Shown: piece by piece, positions 1 through 7,433 of the stretch
Layout of the letters: each line of letters starts with the position of its first letter
Numbering within the stretch: position 1 is the stretch's first letter
From: Flavobacteriaceae bacterium UBA6231
GTDB taxonomy: Bacteria; Bacteroidota; Bacteroidia; Flavobacteriales; Flavobacteriaceae
Length of the DNA: 12,449 nucleotides
Assembly (NCBI GenBank): GCA_002441545.1
Contig: DJWL01000130.1
Coordinates: forward strand, 1 to 12,449
Direction: 5' to 3'
Program-made: the position numbers and the translations under genes
The notes under the pieces: generated by a model
Told to the model about the DNA's origin: nothing
The model's input: only the letters and a program-made list of their open reading frames with translations
Databases searched by the model: none

Positions 1-726
1 GAGCATACTACTTTAGCTCGACTAATGGGAATTGAATTAGTTGAAGGAAGTGATTTGGTTGTAAAAAACCATTTTGTATATATGAAAACCACCAATGGAT
101 TAAAACAGGTAGATGTTATTTATAGACGTGTTGATGATGATTTTTTAGATCCTCTAGAATTTAATGCTACCAGTGTTTTAGGTGTTGCTGGAATTATGGC
201 TGCATACAGAAAAGGCAATGTAAACATCATTAATGCTCCAGGAACTGGTGTTGCTGATGATAAAGCAACTTATGTTTACGTACCTGATATGATTAAATAT
301 TATTTAGGTGAAGAACCTATTTTAAAAAATATTGAAACATATCAATTAGGAAGACCTGACGAATTAGATTATGTTATAAAAAACATTAAAACCATGGTCA
401 TTAAAAAAACTGATGGAAGTGGTGGTTATGGCATGTTAATGGGTCATGAAGCTACCGATGAGGAAATTAAATATTATTTAGACAACCTAAAGAAGAAGCC
501 CGAAAACTTTATTGCCCAACCTATTTTAAAACTTTCAACAGCACCTTGCTATATTGACGGTAAACTATCACCACGTTGCATTGATTTAAGACCCTTTGCA
601 TTGTCTGGAAAAGATGGCATAGACATATGTCCTGGTGGACTTACCCGAGTGGCGTTAAAAAAAGGTTCATTAGTTGTAAATAGCTCTCAAGGTGGCGGAA
701 GTAAAGATACTTGGGTGATTCAATAA
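1..726 (+). CDS. Circularly permuted ATP-grasp type 2 protein (COG2308/DUF407), 3' part
   Basis: The frame is open from base 1, so the true start lies upstream; 241 C-terminal residues are visible. The family is a circularly permuted ATP-grasp ligase fold, predicted to join a carboxylate to an amine using ATP; its substrate is unknown. Visible hallmarks are the segment DVIYRRVDDDFLDP near residues 38-51, GTGVADDKA near 81-89, the glycine-rich KKTDGSGGYGM near 125-135, DLRPF near 185-189, and the C-terminal PGGLTRVAL and NSSQGGGSKDTWV blocks, which are highly characteristic of this family. No signal peptide can be judged because the N-terminus is missing. The alpha-E gene starts 18 bases after the stop and a transglutaminase follows, the usual company of this family. 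The family assignment is firm; the reaction is inference. Confidence 0.93.
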   Translation, partial: EHTTLARLMGIELVEGSDLVVKNHFVYMKTTNGLKQVDVIYRRVDDDFLDPLEFNATSVLGVAGIMAAYRKGNVNIINAPGTGVADDKATYVYVPDMIKYYLGEEPILKNIETYQLGRPDELDYVIKNIKTMVIKKTDGSGGYGMLMGHEATDEEIKYYLDNLKKKPENFIAQPILKLSTAPCYIDGKLSPRCIDLRPFALSGKDGIDICPGGLTRVALKKGSLVVNSSQGGGSKDTWVIQ

Positions 727-744
727 TTCAATAAAAAGTTGCGT

Positions 745-1671
745 ATGTTAAGTAGAGTAGCAAATAATCTCATTTGGATGGAACGATATATGGAACGTGG
801 TAATGGTATTTTAAGTTTACTAAAAGTAAATTTTTATGCCAATCAAGATTCCCCTGAATTATTCTCTTGGACGCCAATAATTCAAAATTATAATGCTTCT
901 GGAGAAGATTTTTATACTGAAGATGCTATTGAATGTATTGAGTTTTTAGTTTTCAATTTAGGCAATCCTAATTCCATATTAAATTTAGTTACTAAAGCAA
1001 GAGAAAATGCCAGAAGTGTTCAAGAGCATATTTCAAGAGAATTATGGCTTTGCATTAACAATTATTACCTGTACTTAACCCATAAAGATTTAATCACCAA
1101 ATTGCGTGAAGAAGACCCTATTGTTTTTTTAGATGAACTTAAAAAATATCATCTAATGTATTATGGCACGAGCGATATTACACAAGAACGTGGAGCATCA
1201 TATTATTTTATGAATGTAGGGAAATTTTTGGAACGTGTTATACAAATTTCTGATTTTACGGCCATGAAACTCATGGAAATTGCCAAAACATCTGACAGTT
1301 TAGAACAAAGTTTTTATTGGAAAAATTTGTTGCTTTCTGTTGGTGGATATCAGTTATATTTAAAAACTCATAAATCATCGTTTCAAGAAAACCATGTAAT
1401 AAGAATGATTTTTCAGGACAAGTTATTTCCACGATCAATGTATTACTGTGTAAACAAATTAAGCAGATATGTAAACCAACTCATTGAAACTAATGAACTT
1501 GACAGAAATAATACAGAATTTTTATTAGGAAAACTTGAAAGCACCATAAAATATACAACTATTGAAGGCATTAATGAACAAGGACTTAACAATTTCATTT
1601 TAGGAATTAAAGAAGATATTAAAAATATCTCGCTAAGTATTAATACCGTTTATTTTTCACATTCAAATTAA
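745..1671 (+). CDS. Alpha-E domain protein (DUF403/COG2307)
   Basis: A 308-residue all-helical protein of the alpha-E family, nearly always encoded beside the circularly permuted ATP-grasp protein and thought to act with it; no catalytic activity is established. The start is placed at the ATG at 745, giving MLSRVANNLIWMERYMERG, the standard opening of the family. A TTG two codons upstream (739) would also be in frame but adds only two residues. The internal repeat typical of the fold is visible: the WMERYMER helix at residues 11-18 is echoed by VGKFLERVIQISDF near 148-161. Length is normal. No signal peptide or membrane segment is seen, so it is probably cytoplasmic. It lies 18 bases after the ATP-grasp stop and 8 bases before the transglutaminase start, so the three genes are almost certainly co-transcribed. 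Confidence 0.92.
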   Translation: MLSRVANNLIWMERYMERGNGILSLLKVNFYANQDSPELFSWTPIIQNYNASGEDFYTEDAIECIEFLVFNLGNPNSILNLVTKARENARSVQEHISRELWLCINNYYLYLTHKDLITKLREEDPIVFLDELKKYHLMYYGTSDITQERGASYYFMNVGKFLERVIQISDFTAMKLMEIAKTSDSLEQSFYWKNLLLSVGGYQLYLKTHKSSFQENHVIRMIFQDKLFPRSMYYCVNKLSRYVNQLIETNELDRNNTEFLLGKLESTIKYTTIEGINEQGLNNFILGIKEDIKNISLSINTVYFSHSN

Positions 1672-1679
1672 ATTTAATA

Positions 1680-2636
1680 ATGACGACATTTTATATAAAA
1701 CACCTTACCCAATATAATTATAGCAGTACGGTTATTGATGCAGCAAACCAAATTAAGCTATATCCTATAAATGACAATTTCCAAAAGGTAATCTATCAAA
1801 GAATAAACATTAATACCCATCCATTAATTGATACTTATCTTGATTTTTACAATAATGTAGTTGGAACTTTTATGATTATTGAACCTCATAGTTTTCTTGC
1901 TATTGAATCTGATATTGAAGTGGTTACATACCCAAAAATATTTCCTGAGGATTTGATTGAAGCCTCTTTACAATGGGATGACCTGAAATTACTTCAAGAC
2001 AACACGTTTTATATCGATTTTTTAAAACATAAACCCTTTGGTGGCACTCAAGATGTTTTAGAATGGATTAAATCAAAAGACCTAAACACATTAACGCCTT
2101 TTAAAATTTTGCTTGAACTTTGTGAATATATTTATAAAAATTTCAATTATACCAAGGGTGTCACTACAATTGATTCCTCAATTGATGACATTTGGAGTTT
2201 AAAATCTGGCGTTTGTCAAGATTTTACAAATATTATGTTGCAAATGGTAAGAATGCTAGGAATTCCTGCCAGATATGTAAGTGGTTATATTTGTCCAAAT
2301 GATACTATTACCAGAGGCGAAGGAGCAACACATGCTTGGATTGAAGCTTATATTCCATTTTATGGTTGGCTTGGTTTTGACCCTACAAATAACGCTATTG
2401 CAAATGAAAACCATGTACGTTTAGCAGTAGGAAGAAACTATAATGATTGTTCGCCAGTTAAAGGTGTTTTTAAAGGTAAAGTTGAAGAAGAATTGATAGT
2501 GAAAGTAAAAGTAAGCACTACTAGAGACACTATTGATCCATTACAATTTATTAGTAATAATGAAAAACCCGAAGATGTTAATAGTTACCGCAAGAATTTA
2601 GAAATTATTCAACAACATCAGCAACAACAGCAATAA
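1680..2636 (+). CDS. Transglutaminase-like cysteine protease/amidase family protein (COG1305) with polyQ tail
   Basis: A 318-residue protein with a bacterial transglutaminase N-terminal domain (about residues 1-85) and a transglutaminase-like core. The catalytic triad is intact by motif: C179 in SGVCQDF, H218 in THAWIE and D234 in GFDPTNN. Bacterial members act as peptidases, amidases or cross-linkers; the substrate here is unknown. No signal peptide is seen, so it is probably cytoplasmic. The ATG at 1680 opens with TTFYIKHLTQYNY, which matches the family start. It is the last gene of the ATP-grasp/alpha-E operon; pairing an ATP-dependent ligase with a papain-like peptidase suggests that one makes an amide bond and the other cuts or transfers it (inference). 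Oddly, about 35 residues follow the usual C-terminal strand region and end in QQHQQQQQ, encoded by CAA/CAG repeats. Confidence 0.9.
   Translation: MTTFYIKHLTQYNYSSTVIDAANQIKLYPINDNFQKVIYQRININTHPLIDTYLDFYNNVVGTFMIIEPHSFLAIESDIEVVTYPKIFPEDLIEASLQWDDLKLLQDNTFYIDFLKHKPFGGTQDVLEWIKSKDLNTLTPFKILLELCEYIYKNFNYTKGVTTIDSSIDDIWSLKSGVCQDFTNIMLQMVRMLGIPARYVSGYICPNDTITRGEGATHAWIEAYIPFYGWLGFDPTNNAIANENHVRLAVGRNYNDCSPVKGVFKGKVEEELIVKVKVSTTRDTIDPLQFISNNEKPEDVNSYRKNLEIIQQHQQQQQ
2610..2633 (+). repeat. CAA/CAG trinucleotide run encoding a polyglutamine tail
   Basis: Eight codons (five CAA, two CAG, one CAT) encode QQHQQQQQ as the last residues of the transglutaminase. Such runs can change length by replication slippage, and the tail sits outside the recognised domains. 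Whether it varies between strains cannot be told from one sequence. Confidence 0.7.
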
Positions 2637-2842
2637 AACTTGTTTTTTATTCATCTCAAAACTTGTTGTGAGCTTTAATGCCACTAAACATCTACATCTT
2701 AATTCAAGTGATTTTTAGTAAAAATTGGATTGGGAACTATTTTAATAAAGCAGAAAATTCATTGTTAAATTTAAAAAACACAAAATACAGCTTAAGCTTA
2801 ACAAAAATCATAATTTATTGAATTTCATAAAATTAAAACATA

Positions 2843-2869
2843 TTGTAAGAATTTTATTAAATAAATTTG
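2843..2869 (+). promoter_or_regulatory. Candidate Bacteroidota-type promoter P1 for the sensor kinase
   Basis: A perfect TAnnTTTG -7 box (TAAATTTG, 2862-2869) is preceded after 16 bases by TTG (2843-2845), close to the 17-23 spacing known for Flavobacterium promoters. It would give a 5' leader of about 85 bases that includes the tandem repeat. The call rests on motif match and position only. Confidence 0.4.
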
Positions 2870-2908
2870 GTTGTTTGTCGAAAAATTAGGTTATTAGTCG
2901 AATTAATT
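2869..2908 (+). repeat. Imperfect 20-bp tandem direct repeat, candidate activator site
   Basis: Two adjoining 20-base units (2869-2888 and 2889-2908) share 14 of 20 positions. The best-conserved part is the first 14 bases, GGTTnTTnGTCGAA. A 20-bp period is about two helical turns, so a dimeric regulator could contact the same DNA face twice, as LytTR-type and some response regulators do. The repeat ends one base before a second -7 box and occupies the place of its -33 element, as expected for an activator-dependent promoter. The regulator is unknown. Confidence 0.5.
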
Positions 2909-2909
2909 G

Positions 2910-2917
2910 TAATTTTG
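2910..2917 (+). promoter_or_regulatory. Candidate -7 box P2 for the sensor kinase
   Basis: TAATTTTG matches TAnnTTTG and sits 45 bases before the GTG start of the kinase, directly after the tandem repeat. No good TTG -33 element is found at the usual distance, which fits a promoter needing an activator bound to the repeat (inference). Confidence 0.38.
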
Positions 2918-2962
2918 TTAAAAATATTTTAATTCTATTTTTTAAAGCCAAAAATATATAAA

Positions 2963-5053
2963 GTGTTTAAAAAACCCATTAAAATGGGAACAATTGTTCC
3001 TATAGTCTCATTTGTTATAATTCTAATATTTGTATTGGCAATTTGGAATGGTTTAATTAATTCCTACGAGAAAGATATAAAAGATGATTTGGTTGCATCT
3101 GGGAAAACAGCTTTACAAGAATTTAAATTCATTCTCTATAACGATATAGAGCGCTTAAAAAACCTAAAAATGCGGTTTGAATTTACCAATGGCAACTATT
3201 TTAAATATTGGGAAAATGATGCGCAATTACTGTTGGAACAAAATCCATCTTTTCATTTCATTGAATGGATAGATTCCTTGATGGTTATAAGAAAAATAGA
3301 ACCCTTAAAGGGAAACGAAAACGCCATTGATTTAGATATTTCAAAAGTGGGTTATCGAAAAAAAGAGTGGATTGAACATAGCCATAGCAACACTATAAAT
3401 ATAACACCATGGGCAAAATTGACGCAAGGCGGTCAAGCCTTTTTAATTGACATTCCAGTATATTTTAAAAACAAGTTTCAAGGCACAATAACTGGTGGCA
3501 TGGACTTTACAGACCATCTTAACCACTTTGCTGAAGAACTCAAGGAATATACCATAGAGATGACAGATTATGACGGTACTCTTTTTTATGAATTTAATAA
3601 ACAAAGCCAAACAAAAAATACCGCTGGTTTTATTTTTGAAGACAGAATTTTAATCGATAAACTTCATGATAAATATTGGAGTTTTAAAATGTACCCAACA
3701 CAATCATTATTTATAACAGATCGATTTATTTTTATTAAATATTTTTTAATTGTTGGCATATTTTTGGCCCTACTGATTAGTTCGCTTATTTATTTTTACA
3801 TAAAAGCCAAAGACGAGACTAAACGTGCCATAGGATATAGTAAGGCATTATCAAAATCCAATCAAAATTTAAAAAGGGAAAAACGTATTGCTATAAAAGC
3901 ATCTAAAGTCAAGTCTGAGTTTCTATCTAATATGAGCCACGAAATCAGAACACCACTTCATGCCATATTAGGATTTGTTCAAATTATAAAAAAAAGTAAA
4001 TTAAACAAAACAGATAAAGTATATATTGACTTATTAGATAAATCTTCAACAAATCTACTATCCATTGTTAATGATATTTTAATAATCGATAAAATAGAAT
4101 CTGGAAATATCCAGTTAGAAAAGATTTATTTCAATCCATCACAAAAAATTCAAGAATTAGTAGACACTTATAAGCATCTGTTTTCAGAAAAAAATCTTTA
4201 TGTTATTTCAAAATTTAAAGAACCCTTTGGTGTAAATGTAATAGGCGATCCAAACAAACTGTCACAAATTGTAATAAACATTCTTAAAAATGCTTCAAAA
4301 TTTACAGACAAAGGAGGTATTGTTATATCTTATGTTGAAGAACAAATTTTTAATAAATCAAAAATAATAATAACTATAGAGGATTCTGGAATTGGCATTC
4401 CAAAAAACAAAATGCATTCCGTTTTTAACAGATTTTCCCAAATAGAAAGTCCCTTAAAAAAACAATATGAAGGCAGTGGTCTTGGGCTGGCTATTAGCAA
4501 AGAGCTTGCTACTTTATTAGGAGGCTCCATTTCTGTTGAAAGTGTTTTAAACCATGGCTCTAAATTTGAAATTTCAGTGGTTTTTAAAACAGCCGAAAAC
4601 CAACATGTCCATAGTATCAAAGAGACCTATGAAAACATAGATCTTTCCCATTTAAAAGTTTTAATTGTTGATGATAACAAAATGAATATTGTGATACTTA
4701 AAAAAATCCTTGAAGATGTTAAAATAGATGTTGACATTGCTCTGAACGGTAAAATTGCCATTGAAAAAACTAAAAACAACAATTACAATATTATTTTCAT
4801 GGATATACACATGCCCGAAATGGACGGTTTTGAAGCAACTCGTTTAATTAGAAAGTTTAATACAGAACTTAAAATTTTTGGACTATCAGCCAATGTAACT
4901 CCTGAGGCCATTGCCAAGTCTTTAGACTCTGGAATGAATAATTATATAACCAAACCATTCACTAAAGAACAACTCTTCAACTTTATATTGACTTCATTGG
5001 ATTATAACGAATTAAACCCAAGAGTTGGTTTAAGAAAAGGTATAAATACTTGA
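2963..5053 (+). CDS. CHASE-domain hybrid sensor histidine kinase with C-terminal receiver
   Basis: A 696-residue membrane-bound hybrid kinase. Order: membrane helix about residues 10-30; periplasmic sensor about 35-252, resembling a CHASE domain (EPLKGNENAIDLDI at 113-126, LTQGGQAFL at 153-161); second helix about 256-280; charged, probably coiled-coil linker; HisKA with phospho-accepting H326 in SHEIRTPLH; HATPase with N443, DSGIGI 474-479 and GSGLGL 504-509; receiver with acidic D570/D571, phospho-acceptor D614, S642 and K664-P665. All key residues are present, so it should autophosphorylate and pass phosphate to its own receiver. There is no HAMP, PAS, HPt or DNA-binding domain, so output needs a partner encoded elsewhere. 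The start used is GTG 2963; ATG 2984 (seven codons in) is a serious alternative that also keeps the first helix. The ligand is unknown. Confidence 0.9.
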   Translation: MFKKPIKMGTIVPIVSFVIILIFVLAIWNGLINSYEKDIKDDLVASGKTALQEFKFILYNDIERLKNLKMRFEFTNGNYFKYWENDAQLLLEQNPSFHFIEWIDSLMVIRKIEPLKGNENAIDLDISKVGYRKKEWIEHSHSNTINITPWAKLTQGGQAFLIDIPVYFKNKFQGTITGGMDFTDHLNHFAEELKEYTIEMTDYDGTLFYEFNKQSQTKNTAGFIFEDRILIDKLHDKYWSFKMYPTQSLFITDRFIFIKYFLIVGIFLALLISSLIYFYIKAKDETKRAIGYSKALSKSNQNLKREKRIAIKASKVKSEFLSNMSHEIRTPLHAILGFVQIIKKSKLNKTDKVYIDLLDKSSTNLLSIVNDILIIDKIESGNIQLEKIYFNPSQKIQELVDTYKHLFSEKNLYVISKFKEPFGVNVIGDPNKLSQIVINILKNASKFTDKGGIVISYVEEQIFNKSKIIITIEDSGIGIPKNKMHSVFNRFSQIESPLKKQYEGSGLGLAISKELATLLGGSISVESVLNHGSKFEISVVFKTAENQHVHSIKETYENIDLSHLKVLIVDDNKMNIVILKKILEDVKIDVDIALNGKIAIEKTKNNNYNIIFMDIHMPEMDGFEATRLIRKFNTELKIFGLSANVTPEAIAKSLDSGMNNYITKPFTKEQLFNFILTSLDYNELNPRVGLRKGINT

Positions 5054-5118
5054 ATGATAAATAGGGAATGGATTAATTAAAATGATTCTTCTCTAAACGA
5101 AACTTAAAAAACGAAACC
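5054..5118. other. Short convergent gap between sensor kinase and GT10 gene
   Basis: The two genes end facing each other across 65 bases. No stem-loop with a T-tract is seen on either strand, so termination may be Rho-dependent or read into the opposing gene. AAACGAAAC occurs twice (5095-5103 and 5109-5117) with no evident role. Confidence 0.5.
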
Positions 5119-6168
5119 TTATTTTTGATATAATGGAGATTTCCCTTTAAATATTTCTTTAATTTTTTGCTTCCATTTAAACAGCGAAAATTTTATCAAA
5201 TAATTGTACACATTATGCCAATCATCTATGGATCGACAAGGCTTTATAACCGTCATTTTCTTAGGCAGTGCCGGATTCATCTTATCACATAGCATTGCTA
5301 CATAATCAAACATGTTATATTCATTTAGCACCATTTCCTTGCACGCTTTTAAATCAGCTCGTTTTTGTTCAAAGATATCTTCAGCAATTATTTTGTCGAT
5401 TATTGCAACTGCCTCTTGAAAATCATGTATGTTAATAGGCTGAAAAGCACCTTCAGGAAAATAATCGGATAGATTTGTACAACCATAATAAATAGGATAT
5501 GTTTCTGCCAAAAAACAATCTGATATTTTTTCTGTCCAATAATGCTTTTGCGAAGAATTCTCAATAGAAATATGATATTTATAAGGAGCTAGAACATCCC
5601 ATTTATCATCAAAATTACGGTAGCCGCTTCCAAAAACATCAATTTTATCTCCATAACGTGCTTTTAGTTTCTCAACAAATTCTATTCTATCAAGATGGCC
5701 TTGTGTAAATGCTTTATTACTTGTTATAACAGAAATAAGTTTCGTTTTTGTAGGGGTTTCACTCTTAATTAAATCATCGTAATTCAAAGTAGAGATTAAC
5801 CCTTTATCTTTCGATTTTTTAAACCCTACAAACCATGGGAGAATTGCTGGACCTAAAATTAAGTTCTTATGTTTAGTTTGCTCTTGACAAGAACATATCG
5901 TTCCAAACTGTTTTATATATTTTTGAGGATATACCAGTACCGATTTAGGCTCTGTAGTTAATAAAAGGGTGTTTTCTGGTGCTACTTTTGTTGATTCGTT
6001 TTTACGAATACCTTTTCCTTGAACAACCCAAAAATCTGGTTCTTCAACATTTTCATCAATAAAAAATTGATAACGTCCATTAGAAGAAATTCCTTTACCA
6101 TCTTTAGTTTGCCGAAGCATAATTTCACCAGCGCTTTTCCGGTAAGGAGTAAATTTAACTTTATACAT
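5119..6168 (-). CDS. Glycosyltransferase family 10 (alpha-1,3/4-fucosyltransferase-like)
   Basis: A 349-residue enzyme expected to transfer L-fucose from GDP-fucose to an acceptor sugar on a surface glycan. The GT10 signature is clear: SIENS at 201-205, then YWTEK at 210-214 and PIYYG at 225-229, then a DYFPEGAF segment at 235-242. Y210, E213 and K214 match the nucleotide-sugar-binding Tyr, Glu and Lys known in Helicobacter pylori FucT, and R161 probably matches its donor-binding Arg. There is no signal peptide or membrane helix. The basic, partly hydrophobic C-terminus (about 322-343) could be an amphipathic membrane anchor as in H. pylori FucT. The ATG at 6168 is chosen over a TTG one codon upstream. 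No other glycan gene is nearby. The acceptor and linkage cannot be told. Confidence 0.88.
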   Translation of the reverse strand: MYKVKFTPYRKSAGEIMLRQTKDGKGISSNGRYQFFIDENVEEPDFWVVQGKGIRKNESTKVAPENTLLLTTEPKSVLVYPQKYIKQFGTICSCQEQTKHKNLILGPAILPWFVGFKKSKDKGLISTLNYDDLIKSETPTKTKLISVITSNKAFTQGHLDRIEFVEKLKARYGDKIDVFGSGYRNFDDKWDVLAPYKYHISIENSSQKHYWTEKISDCFLAETYPIYYGCTNLSDYFPEGAFQPINIHDFQEAVAIIDKIIAEDIFEQKRADLKACKEMVLNEYNMFDYVAMLCDKMNPALPKKMTVIKPCRSIDDWHNVYNYLIKFSLFKWKQKIKEIFKGKSPLYQK

Positions 6169-6224
6169 CAATAATCAATATAGTCTTTTCAATATCATTT
6201 AAGTTTTAAAAAAATGGCTAAGCA

Positions 6225-6232
6225 CAAATATA
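6225..6232 (-). promoter_or_regulatory. Candidate -7 box for the GT10 gene
   Basis: On the - strand the sequence reads TATATTTG, a perfect TAnnTTTG, 56 bases before the ATG. No TTG is found at the usual -33 distance. It lies in the 217-bp gap after the prenyl synthase gene, where no intrinsic terminator is visible, so read-through from the upstream gene is also possible. Confidence 0.35.
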
Positions 6233-6385
6233 ACTAAACAATTATTTCTTAATCATTTTTTTAATATTCCTAATCCGTTGATTTAACTTTATGTAGTAAA
6301 CCACCAAATATGGCATATAAATTATCAGCGAAATTTAATTTTAACCTGTAGTCATATTTTCAGAACAAGAACAACAAAAAATTTA

Positions 6386-7363
6386 TTATTTTTTCCTGTC
6401 AATAACATAATTCACCATTAATTCTAGTGAATTTCTATAATCAGATACCGAGTAGGTTTTAAGAATTTGCAAAGCTTCCTCTTGAAATTGTTTCATTTTA
6501 TTTATAGAATAATCTAAACCTCCATTTGCTTTTACAAAGGCAATAACTTCTTTAACACGAGTGGCGTCTTTATTGTGATTTTTTATAGAATTAATTATCC
6601 AATTTTTATCGCTTTTCGATGCTTGATTCAATACGTATATTAAAGGCAAAGTCATTTTTTGTTCTTTAATGTCAATTCCTGTTGGCTTTCCAATTTCACT
6701 TTCACCATAATCAAATAAATCATCTTTTATTTGAAATGCCATACCAATGAGTTCTCCAAATCGTCGCATATCTTCAACATGTTTGGAATCGGGTTTTACA
6801 GAGGCTGCTCCCAAACTACAACATGCTGCTATAAGTGTTGCCGTTTTTTGGCGAATTATTTCATAATAAATAGCTTCAGTAATATCTAACTTACGGGCTT
6901 TTTCTATTTGAAGCAATTCACCTTCGCTCATTTCTCGAACAGCGATTGAAATAATTTTAAGCAAATCAAAATCATTATTATCAATAGACAGTAACAACCC
7001 TTTCGAAAGTAAATAATCCCCAATTAAAACGGCAATTTTATTTTTCCAAAGCGCATTTACAGAAAAAAAACCGCGTCTGCGATTACTGTCATCAACCACA
7101 TCGTCATGTACCAACGTTGCAGTATGAATTAATTCAATAACCGATGCTCCTCTATAAGTTCTCTCTCTTATCTCTCCATTTGAAACCATTTTCGCCACTA
7201 AAAACACAAACATAGGACGCATTTGCTTGCCTTTTCTATTAACAATATAATGTGTTATCCTGTTAAGAAGAGCTACTTTACTAGACATGGAAAGTTGAAA
7301 CTTTTGTTCAAAAAGTTCCATCTCGTAAGCAATGGGTTGTTTTATTTGTTCTACAATCTTCAT
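6386..7363 (-). CDS. Trans-polyprenyl diphosphate synthase (probably hexa-/heptaprenyl, menaquinone side chain)
   Basis: A 325-residue class I isoprenyl diphosphate synthase that adds isopentenyl units to an allylic diphosphate. The first Asp-rich motif is DDVVDD at 87-92 with RRRG at 95-98 after it; the second is DDLFD at 214-218. GKQMRP at 45-50 is the usual substrate-binding region and K233-Q235 follow the second motif as expected. Residues 82-83 (Ala, Thr), four to five places before the first motif, are small, which in this family allows long products. Flavobacteria use menaquinone-6, so a C30-C35 product is likely (inference). The ATG at 7363 (MKIVEQI) is preferred: a TTG at 7375 is in frame but lies inside a likely promoter box. 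Soluble, normal length. It lies 70 bases downstream of rlmN. Confidence 0.9.
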   Translation of the reverse strand: MKIVEQIKQPIAYEMELFEQKFQLSMSSKVALLNRITHYIVNRKGKQMRPMFVFLVAKMVSNGEIRERTYRGASVIELIHTATLVHDDVVDDSNRRRGFFSVNALWKNKIAVLIGDYLLSKGLLLSIDNNDFDLLKIISIAVREMSEGELLQIEKARKLDITEAIYYEIIRQKTATLIAACCSLGAASVKPDSKHVEDMRRFGELIGMAFQIKDDLFDYGESEIGKPTGIDIKEQKMTLPLIYVLNQASKSDKNWIINSIKNHNKDATRVKEVIAFVKANGGLDYSINKMKQFQEEALQILKTYSVSDYRNSLELMVNYVIDRKK

Positions 7364-7372
7364 GTGAAGGAT

Positions 7373-7380
7373 CAAAGATA
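7373..7380 (-). promoter_or_regulatory. Candidate -7 box for the prenyl synthase gene
   Basis: The - strand reads TATCTTTG, matching TAnnTTTG, only 9 bases before the ATG at 7363. If used, the transcript would have almost no leader. The last three bases of the box are the alternative TTG start, which speaks against that start. No clear -33 TTG is present. Confidence 0.33.
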
Positions 7381-7400
7381 CTATTTACATTGAAATTATT

Positions 7401-7420
7401 AATGATTGTTTGCAACCATT
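7401..7420 (-). other. Inverted repeat between rlmN and the prenyl synthase gene
   Basis: AATGATTG (7401-7408) and CAACCATT (7413-7420) can pair over 8 positions, with one G-U pair in the - strand RNA, around a 4-base loop. No T-tract follows in the direction of transcription, so it is not a standard terminator. Its position overlaps the expected -33 zone of the next gene, so an operator or an mRNA-processing hairpin are both possible. Confidence 0.35.
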
Positions 7421-7433
7421 ACACTATTGAATA

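Larger units (their letters stand above)
2637..2962. other. 326-bp intergenic region between the transglutaminase operon and the sensor kinase
   Basis: Very AT-rich. Just after the operon stop, AAAACTTGTT occurs at 2635-2644 and again at 2658-2667. A weak hairpin (CTCA...TGAG, 2655-2672) lacks a following T-tract, so no convincing terminator is visible. Overlapping short palindromes (AGCTTAAGCT, TTAAGCTTAA) lie at 2789-2801. The last 100 bases hold two -7-like boxes and a 20-bp tandem repeat, described separately. An open stretch of 47 codons from an ATG at 2678 is not believed to be a gene. No RNA gene was recognised. Confidence 0.6.

Noticed and set aside
2635..2672. Repeated AAAACTTGTT and a CTCA/TGAG hairpin after the transglutaminase stop, considered as a terminator
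   Set aside because: The stem is four pairs with a mismatch and no T-tract follows on the + strand.
2678..2821. 47-codon open frame on the + strand in the intergenic gap (begins MPLNIYILIQ)
   Set aside because: The composition is that of translated AT-rich DNA, there is no ribosome-binding site or recognisable motif, and a run of this length is not rare at this base composition.
4330..4620. 96-codon open frame on the - strand
   Set aside because: It lies wholly inside the ATPase domain of the sensor kinase and encodes no recognisable protein.
5095..5117. AAACGAAAC repeated at 14-bp spacing between the convergent genes
   Set aside because: It is a short A-rich repeat at the 3' ends of both genes, with no promoter or hairpin context.
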